Assembly (NCBI GenBank): GCA_030587435.1
Contig: JAUQZC010000038.1
Location: 1 to 12,054, forward strand
DNA from: Candidatus Baldrarchaeota archaeon
Lineage (GTDB): Archaea; Asgardarchaeota; Baldrarchaeia; Baldrarchaeales; DXJG01
Reading direction: 5' to 3'
Length of the DNA stretch: 12,054 nucleotides
Below are positions 6,431 to 12,054 of the stretch, one piece after another. Numbering within the stretch: position 1 is the stretch's first letter; each line of letters opens with the position of its first letter. The notes beneath the pieces were generated by a model. The model made no database searches and had not been told where the DNA came from. It saw only the letters and a program-made list of their open reading frames with translations. The position numbers were made by a program, and so were the translations under genes.

Positions 6431-7780
6431 ATGACAGAGAAAATTGATAGAGAAGAAATAGCGGTGGAAGCATTGACACTTGTCGAACTAAAGGGGTTAT
6501 CAGCCAGAATCGCTATGAATAAAGTAGCTCAAGAAATGGAAATAACCGACTGGAAAGAAAGGGGGGCTGCACACGCCCTAGTATTCGAAGTTTTAAGAAG
6601 AAAAAACACCCTAGATAAAATATTAAATACAGTATTGAAAGATGGCTCAGCCCGCCTAATGCATCCATACCTAAGAAATCTCCTAAGACTAGCAATTTAT
6701 CAAATGAAGCTTGGAAGGACAAACAGCGCCCTTGTAACCAACGAAGCTGTAAAAATAGCAAAAGAAAAATTTGGTATAAAAACCGCGAAATTTGTAAACG
6801 CCATTTTAAGACAGGTAGAGAAACTTCCCCTCCAAAAAATCTACGAAAACCTAAATGACATCGAAACGCTAAGTATCAAATATTTTTACCCAACATGGCT
6901 CATAAAATACCTAATCAAACTTGTAGGGAGAAATACAGCAATAAAAATCATGAAAAAAACCAACACAGTGCCACCAATATATCTACGAATAAACACGTTA
7001 AAAGGCAAGAAAGAAGAAATACTAAAAATGCTAAAAAGAGAAGGAATCGAAATAAAAGAGGACAAAAATCTACCAGACATCGTAAAAGTAGTTTCCTACG
7101 AGAAACCAGTTACAAGAACAAAGGCCTTCCAAGAAGGATACATATACATGCAAACAAAATCATCTGCCCTAGTCAGCCACGTATTAAATCCTAAACCAGG
7201 AGATTTCATAATAGATTTATGTGCCGCCCCCGGCGGAAAAACAACACACATAGCGCAATTAATGAAAAATCACGGTAAAATTCTAGCCATAGATCTTAAC
7301 GTTAGAAGAGTAAAAGAAATGGAAGAAAAGTTTAAAAAACTAGAAGTAAAAATAGCACACCCACTAGTTGCAGATTCACGTACATTACATAAGGCCACTA
7401 CACATAAAGCCGACAGAGTACTAGTAGATGTCCCATGCAGTTCAACCGGCGCCATATGGTCCAAACCAGAAATAAAATGGAAAACAAAACCAAGAGACAT
7501 AAAACACATAACTCAAATACAATGGGAACTCCTAACAGCAGCAGCAAAACTCGTAAAAACAGGCGGCATACTTGTGTATTCCACATGCTCCATAACATTA
7601 GAGGAAAACGAACTACTTATTGAAAAATTCCTAAAACTCAACCCAGAATTCAAACTTGTTCCAGCAGAACCCTTCATAGGCTTCAAAGCATACAGAGGAC
7701 TAGAAGACGCACAAAGACTGTTCCCCTACCCCAATGAAACTGAAGGTTTCTTCATCGCAAAAATGAAAAAATGCTTTTAA
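6431..7780 (+). CDS. RsmB/NOP2/Sun-family RNA (cytosine-5) methyltransferase with N-terminal NusB-like domain
   Basis: A 449-residue SAM-dependent RNA m5C methyltransferase. Residues about 8-130 are a helical NusB-like RNA-binding domain (ERGAAHALVFEVLRR, LRNLLRLAIYQM, TNEAVKIAKEKFG, KFVNAILRQ). The catalytic domain has the SAM loop DLCAAPGGKT (262-271), motif IV DVPCSSTG (333-340, Cys336) and motif VI VYSTCS (382-387, Cys386). Both cysteines, the nucleophile in TC and the product-releasing one in PC, are present, so it should be active. The family C-terminal signature RLFPYPNETEGFFIAKM closes the protein. Domain order equals bacterial RsmB, and such NusB-fused forms also occur in archaea; the target cytosine (16S/23S rRNA or tRNA) cannot be read. 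AGGGAT lies about 6 bases before the ATG. It sits just upstream of a tRNA gene but is separated by that gene's own promoter. Confidence 0.93.
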   Translation: MTEKIDREEIAVEALTLVELKGLSARIAMNKVAQEMEITDWKERGAAHALVFEVLRRKNTLDKILNTVLKDGSARLMHPYLRNLLRLAIYQMKLGRTNSALVTNEAVKIAKEKFGIKTAKFVNAILRQVEKLPLQKIYENLNDIETLSIKYFYPTWLIKYLIKLVGRNTAIKIMKKTNTVPPIYLRINTLKGKKEEILKMLKREGIEIKEDKNLPDIVKVVSYEKPVTRTKAFQEGYIYMQTKSSALVSHVLNPKPGDFIIDLCAAPGGKTTHIAQLMKNHGKILAIDLNVRRVKEMEEKFKKLEVKIAHPLVADSRTLHKATTHKADRVLVDVPCSSTGAIWSKPEIKWKTKPRDIKHITQIQWELLTAAAKLVKTGGILVYSTCSITLEENELLIEKFLKLNPEFKLVPAEPFIGFKAYRGLEDAQRLFPYPNETEGFFIAKMKKCF

Positions 7781-7846
7781 TTACCCACAGAAGAGAAATA
7801 CAAGAGTTTTATACATTTTAAATAATAGCTTAAATATCTCAAAAAC

Positions 7847-7853
7847 TATTTAA
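7847..7853 (+). promoter_or_regulatory. TATA box of the tRNA-Arg gene
   Basis: TATTTAA centred 27 bp upstream of the first tRNA base (7877), the normal archaeal distance for a transcript starting at or close to the mature 5' end. Confidence 0.6.
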
Positions 7854-7876
7854 CAAGCAGATAAATAACGGGACAG

Positions 7877-7976
<100 letters not shown>

Positions 7977-8026
7977 AACAAATTCATTATTTACAAATCC
8001 AAGCTGCCACTAAGGGATGAACCTAA

Positions 8027-9157
8027 ATGCGCAATACTTCGCCCCGATTTGAAAAAATGCAACGTATAATGGCAAGAGAAGAGATAGATGCAATTATCCT
8101 TATGAAGCCCACTAATGTTTTCTACATAACTGGTTTTTCACTAATTTCACCTAGTCTTCCAAGTGCAACAATAATTTCTAGTGAAGGAGAAACAGTACTT
8201 ATCGTACCTAAACTCGAAGAAGCGAGAGCGAGAGAAAAATCGTGGATAGAAGACATAAGAACGTATCAACCATACCCCCTATCCTTGGGAGAAGAAACAA
8301 GGAAAAACTTCTTCGAGAAAATTAAAGAAATATTAAAAGAAAAGAATCTTGACAGTTCAATGATAGGGCTTGAATTAGGATACCTTCCAGTAAAATTCTT
8401 CGAAGCCTTAAGAAACTATATTCCAGATGCAGGGTTCAAAGACATCACCAACGATATAATGACGGCCCGAATGATAAAAGACTACAATGAAATAGATAGA
8501 ATCAAGAAATCTCTAGAAATATCTGAAAAGGGATTAAGAACCGCCATAGAAATAATAGAACCAGGAATATCCGAAATAGAAATTGCAGCAGAAATAGAAA
8601 ACGCAATAAGAAAAGCAGGAGCACAAAAAGCAGGCTTTGAAACAATCGTAGCATCAGGACCAAGATCAGCGCAGCCAAACGCAACAGCAGGAACAAGAAA
8701 AATAAACGAAAACGATTTTATCATCATAAATGCATCAGCTGTATTTGGAGGATATCATTCAGACATCACGCGAACCCTATTTCTGGGTACACCTGAAAAC
8801 GAGCACAAAAAAATGTTTGAAACAGTTAAAGCAGCCCTAAAAGACGCTATAGAAAGAATAGCCCCAGGAGTAAGAGTCGGAGACATAGATAAAGCAGCTA
8901 GAAAAACAATACATGACGCAGGGTTTGAAAACTACTTTGTTCATGCATCAGGCCACGGAATAGGACTAGAACTGCATGAGCCGCCCAAAATAACGCTCGA
9001 CTGTGAAGACATTCTTAGACCAGGAATGGTACTTTGCATAGAACCGGGAATATACATACCAAGAAAAGGCGGGGTAAGAATAGAAAATATGGTACTTGTA
9101 ACCGAAGAAGGGCATCAAGTACTCAACGAACTACCCGAAGATATACTCCCCGTATAA
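8027..9157 (+). CDS. M24-fold (Xaa-Pro dipeptidase / creatinase-like) protein with altered active site
   Basis: A 376-residue protein with the two-domain Xaa-Pro peptidase layout: N-terminal creatinase-type domain (about 8-140, including DAIILMKPTNVFYITGF) and C-terminal pita-bread domain (about 150-376). Metal ligands seen: Asp246 in GGYHSDITRT, His310 in ASGHGIG, Glu339 in CIEPG and Glu353 in RIEN. Two normally invariant positions differ: Asn235 (NASAVFGG) stands where the first metal Asp of DxGAxxxGY lies, 11 residues before Asp246, and Asn218 (SAQPNAT) replaces the substrate-binding His of the usual PHA. The fold is certain, but cleavage of X-Pro dipeptides is not: it may bind one metal, have another substrate, or be inactive. 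AGGGATGA precedes the ATG. Its stop is one base from the stop of the convergent isomerase gene. Confidence 0.88.
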   Translation: MRNTSPRFEKMQRIMAREEIDAIILMKPTNVFYITGFSLISPSLPSATIISSEGETVLIVPKLEEARAREKSWIEDIRTYQPYPLSLGEETRKNFFEKIKEILKEKNLDSSMIGLELGYLPVKFFEALRNYIPDAGFKDITNDIMTARMIKDYNEIDRIKKSLEISEKGLRTAIEIIEPGISEIEIAAEIENAIRKAGAQKAGFETIVASGPRSAQPNATAGTRKINENDFIIINASAVFGGYHSDITRTLFLGTPENEHKKMFETVKAALKDAIERIAPGVRVGDIDKAARKTIHDAGFENYFVHASGHGIGLELHEPPKITLDCEDILRPGMVLCIEPGIYIPRKGGVRIENMVLVTEEGHQVLNELPEDILPV

Positions 9158-9158
9158 T

Positions 9159-9884
<726 letters not shown>

Positions 9885-9899
9885 TTATTAGATGTCTCC

Positions 9900-9907
9900 A
9901 AATATAA
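9900..9907 (-). promoter_or_regulatory. TATA box of the triosephosphate isomerase gene
   Basis: TTATATTT on the minus strand, about 49 bp before the ATG; initiation is expected near 9876, giving a 25-nt leader with the GGGTGG ribosome-binding site. Confidence 0.6.
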
Positions 9908-10100
9908 GTCTACTTAAGAAACAAAACTAGCTCAGTAATCTCCGATAGTTGAACATTGAGAAGCGTCGAAATTCAAGGGCATCGACCTTCCCTAAACACA
10001 GTGACCCTTACATGGCCATTAAACAGCTATCCCAAAATAAATCCAAGTTGTTATATCAGCACTTAACAATTTAACATAACTGCATGTAAATCTTACCAAG
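9908..10100. other. Central part of the 312-bp divergent spacer: no gene seen
   Basis: The 9852-10163 region separates two divergent gluconeogenic genes and carries a promoter at each end. The middle is of ordinary A+T content with several stops in all frames. The longest ATG reading frame I noticed (10012-10074, 20 codons) lacks a ribosome-binding site. No C/D-box pair, tRNA or strong hairpin was recognised. It could hold regulator sites, but no clear operator was found. Confidence 0.5.
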
Positions 10101-10115
10101 ACAACCTTTTTAAAC
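10101..10115 (+). promoter_or_regulatory. BRE/TATA promoter of the aldolase/phosphatase gene
   Basis: ACAACC (BRE-like) then TTTTTAAAC, about 50 bp before the ATG at 10164. Initiation near 10138 would give a short leader with GTAGGAGAGG (10151-10160), a strong ribosome-binding site 3-7 bases from the start. Confidence 0.65.
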
Positions 10116-10163
10116 TTTAATAGTGTTTCAATCACACAAACTAAATATAGGTAGGAGAGGAAG

Positions 10164-11310
10164 ATGACGCAAAAAACAACAGTATCAATAATAAAAGCAG
10201 ATATAGGCTCTCTAGCAGGGCATCACGTAGTACACCCAGAACTCATCGAGCTAGCTAAAAAAGAATTGGAGCAAGCAAAGAAGCAAGGCATAATAATAGA
10301 CTATTATGTTTTTAACTGCGGAGACGACTTACAACTTCTAATGACCCATGATAAAGGAGAAGCAAACCCACATGTTCATGAACTCGCATGGAACACTTTT
10401 CAAAAAGCAGCAGAAAAAGCAAGGGAAATGAAACTCTACGGAGCAGGACAAGACCTATTAAAAGAAGCTTTCTCAGGAAACGTTAGAGGCATGGGGCCGG
10501 GAGTAGCAGAACTAGAATTCGAGGAAAGAAAATCGGATCCAATCCTAGTATTTGCAGCAGACAAAACAGAACCTGGAGCATTCAACCTACCACTATTCAG
10601 AGTATTCGCAGACCCCTTCAACACGCCAGGGCTCGTAATAGACCCCAAAATGCACGGACCAGACTTAGAACACACCGGATTCAAATTCAAAATACTCGAC
10701 GTCTTCAGTGGAAAAAGCGTAGTCCTAAAAGCACCAGAAGAAATCTATGACATCCTTGCACTAATAGGCACAACAGGACACTATGTAATCGAAAAAATAT
10801 GGAGATACGACGATCTACCAGCAGCTTCAGTATCAATAACAAGACTAAGCCTAATAGCAGGAAAATATGTAGGCAAAGATGACCCAGTAGCTATCGTACG
10901 CGCACAGCACGGCCTTCCAGCAGTAGGAGAAGTACTAGAAGCCTTCTCATTCCCACATGCAGTCGCAGGCTGGATGCGTGGCAGCCACTACGGACCCCTA
11001 ATGCCAGTAGGCCTAAAAGATGCTCGTTGCACAAGATTTGATGGACCACCAAGAATCGTCTGTCTCGGTTTCCAAGTATGTAATGGCCATCTAATTGGTC
11101 CCTCAGATATGTTTGATGACCCAGCATTTGACAGAACTCGAATGCTTGCCAGTGAAATCGCCGAATACTTCAGAAGACATGGACTCTTCATGCCTCATAG
11201 ACTCGGTCCAGATGGGAGAAGAGCAAATATGTTCTTCTCCCAGGACATACGAAATGGAGTACACCACATTGCCCCAAGTACTAGAGAAGCTAAAAACGCG
11301 ATTCAAATAA
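10164..11310 (+). CDS. fbp: Fructose-1,6-bisphosphate aldolase/phosphatase (class V FBPase), interrupted by a 37-nt intron
   Basis: Bifunctional gluconeogenic enzyme: condenses glyceraldehyde 3-phosphate and dihydroxyacetone phosphate and dephosphorylates the product to fructose 6-phosphate. Coding is join(10164..11211, 11249..11310), 369 aa, the usual family length. Visible motifs: KADIGSLAGHH (11-21, Asp13, His20), NCGDD (51-55, metal Asp54/Asp55), AADKTEPGAFN (131-141), GKYVGKDDPV (233-242; Tyr235 and Lys238 have the spacing of the Tyr/Lys pair that forms the aldolase Schiff base), FSFPHAVAGWMRGSHYGPLMPV (261-282 region), CLGFQ (300-304) and FRRHGLFMPHRLGPD. Unspliced, the frame leaves family similarity after residue 350 and runs to 11354 with an unrelated tail. 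Spliced, it ends EMEYTTLPQVLEKLKTRFK, the family C-terminus. Divergent from triosephosphate isomerase. Confidence 0.93.
11212..11248 (+). other. Predicted 37-nt bulge-helix-bulge intron in a protein-coding gene
   Basis: The RNA folds into a canonical BHB: outer helix TCG (11203-11205) with CGA (11250-11252); 3' bulge ATA (11247-11249); central 4-bp helix GTCC (11206-11209) with GGAC (11243-11246); 5' bulge AGA (11210-11212); inner perfect 10-bp helix TGGGAGAAGA (11213-11222) with TCTTCTCCCA (11233-11242) and a 10-nt loop. Cuts between the second and third bulge bases give exons ending at 11211 and starting at 11249. The intron is 37 nt (3n+1), and its removal joins G + AC into an Asp codon and shifts into the frame encoding the family C-terminus. 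Length matches the cbf5 mRNA introns known from Crenarchaeota. Fold and frame repair are seen; splicing itself is inferred. Confidence 0.88.
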
Positions 11311-11319
11311 CTCATACAC

Positions 11320-11332
11320 CTTTTTATTTTTC
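11320..11332 (+). terminator. T-tract terminator after the spliced stop of the aldolase/phosphatase
   Basis: C-TTTTT-A-TTTTT-C starts 10 bases after the TAA at 11308-11310. It lies inside the unspliced reading frame (stop at 11352-11354), which supports 11310 as the true end of the gene. Confidence 0.6.
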
Positions 11333-11366
11333 GGCAATCCAATGTCAAACCTGAATTTAATTTTGC

Positions 11367-12054
11367 TTAGAAAATTGCATCAATAAGATTTAAGAGAAAC
11401 CTCGGAGGAATCGCTAAATAAAAGTATTTTTCGTTAAAAGAAGACCTTAAGAGAACACCTGAATTTATTAATTCATCTAAACATTCACTAAACAAGTATT
11501 TTGCAGCTTCATCCTCCAGTTCTTCGCATAGAAGATAATACAATTCTCTTATTTCCCTGATAGACAAATATGCTTTTCTGACTCTCCTAGCTAAGTGTGA
11601 TGCTATTTTTTCCAGCAGGAGGATGCTTTCAATTCTCATGCATCTTAAAGCATCCAAAACCACCAGATCATCGTTCAATACCCAAAGCAAATCGTGAGAA
11701 CACTCCCTAACAACTTCAACAGTTACTTCCTTACCAGAAATTACCAGAGGGTACAATCTTCTCAATATTTCAATAGACACACTAGGTCTATTAATATCAA
11801 ACTCACACACGAGATCAGTAATATATCTGACTACTTCAACGTTCACCTCTATCGGAAACGCTAACTTTACGCGTTGCAAAGTTATATCAAAAAGCTGATT
11901 AGGCGTATAAATTCCAAGTTTCAAAACAAAGTCCAAATAAGAACAAAAGCCACGGCGGTTTTTCCTTAAAAGACTTTTAGAATCACCTGAAGCAATAACA
12001 ATAATATTTCTCTCTCTGCTTTTCTTTAAAAACCTACAAAACATATTAGAATAG
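11367..12054 (-). CDS. Divergent Orc1/Cdc6-like AAA+ protein, C-terminal part (5' end beyond window)
   Basis: The reading frame stays open through the window edge (Tyr-Ser-Asn precede the first Met at 12044), and the visible part starts inside a AAA+ domain, so the N-terminus is missing and the Met at 12044 is not the start. About 228 residues are visible. RNIIVIASGDS resembles the sensor-1 strand; YTPNQLFDITLQRVKLAF resembles the Cdc6 lid segment (PYT..EL..IL..R...AF); FDINRPSVSIEILRRL matches the sensor-2 helix (GDxRxALxxLR) in outline. The C-terminal 100 residues look like a winged-helix domain (YLSIREIRELYYLLCEEL, LDELINSGVLL, KYFYLAIP). The usual sensor-1 Asn and the GD-R motif are weakened, so it may be a paralogue that has lost origin-firing function, or another AAA+-winged-helix protein. 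Convergent with the aldolase/phosphatase gene. Confidence 0.55.
   Translation of the reverse strand, partial: YSNMFCRFLKKSRERNIIVIASGDSKSLLRKNRRGFCSYLDFVLKLGIYTPNQLFDITLQRVKLAFPIEVNVEVVRYITDLVCEFDINRPSVSIEILRRLYPLVISGKEVTVEVVRECSHDLLWVLNDDLVVLDALRCMRIESILLLEKIASHLARRVRKAYLSIREIRELYYLLCEELEDEAAKYLFSECLDELINSGVLLRSSFNEKYFYLAIPPRFLLNLIDAIF

Noticed and set aside
10012..10074. Small 20-codon reading frame in the divergent spacer
   Set aside because: No ribosome-binding site, no family resemblance, and short frames of this size are expected by chance.
11213..11242. The 10-bp perfect hairpin as a transcription terminator or a translational-bypass signal
   Set aside because: There is no T-run after the hairpin and the conserved coding continues beyond it. 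Bypassing would not explain the extra 4-bp helix with 3-nt bulges on both sides, which BHB splicing does.
11214..11354. Frame disruption in the aldolase/phosphatase as a pseudogene or sequencing error
   Set aside because: A random indel would change 1-2 bases, not insert 37 bases that themselves form both halves of a precise BHB and whose removal restores the family C-terminus exactly.

Overview
The window is a low-G+C archaeal chromosome segment. Supporting signs are a ribosomal protein S26e gene (known from eukaryotes, Crenarchaeota-type/TACK lineages and Asgard archaea, not typical Euryarchaeota), the C-terminus of an archaetidylinositol-phosphate-synthase-like lipid enzyme, an archaeal class V fructose-1,6-bisphosphate aldolase/phosphatase, archaeal BRE/TATA promoters, and two bulge-helix-bulge (BHB) introns. 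A TACK-type archaeon is the best guess. The almost all-G:C tRNA stems in an A+T-rich background suggest a thermophile (inference).

Layout. 1-231 (+): end of a CDP-alcohol phosphatidyltransferase, overlapping tail-to-tail a PadR-type regulator (224-568, -). 815-1099 (+): ribosomal protein S26e. 1165-4240 (-): a four-gene cluster behind its own promoter, encoding a tandem Roadblock/LC7 protein, an unrecognised 293-aa protein, an MglA-like small GTPase and a 7-TM membrane protein. 4334-6259 (-): an operon of a Nif3/DUF34 protein and a histone-deacetylase-fold hydrolase. 6431-7780 (+): a NusB-domain RsmB/NOP2-type RNA m5C methyltransferase. 7877-7976 (+): tRNA-Arg(GCG) with a 23-nt intron. 8027-9157 (+): an M24-fold peptidase homologue with two altered active-site positions. 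9159-9851 (-): archaeal triosephosphate isomerase. 10164-11310 (+): fructose-1,6-bisphosphate aldolase/phosphatase, divergent from the isomerase. 11367-12054 (-): a partial, divergent Orc1/Cdc6-like AAA+ protein cut by the window edge.

The most striking observation is that the aldolase/phosphatase gene appears to carry a 37-nt BHB mRNA intron (11212-11248). Read without splicing, the protein loses its conserved C-terminus and runs into an unrelated 46-residue tail. Removing 37 nt at the positions set by a canonical 4-bp helix flanked by two 3-nt bulges restores the family C-terminus and a stop at 11310, directly before a T-tract terminator. The same architecture is seen in the tRNA-Arg intron 3.3 kb upstream, so one splicing endonuclease should process both.

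The second point of interest is the four-gene cluster. It pairs an MglA-like GTPase with a protein holding two Roadblock domains in one chain, which looks like a fused counterpart of the MglB homodimer, plus an unknown third partner and a membrane protein. This suggests an archaeal GTPase switch at the membrane.

Triosephosphate isomerase and the aldolase/phosphatase catalyse neighbouring steps of gluconeogenesis (triose phosphates to fructose 6-phosphate) and are divergently transcribed from a shared 312-bp region.
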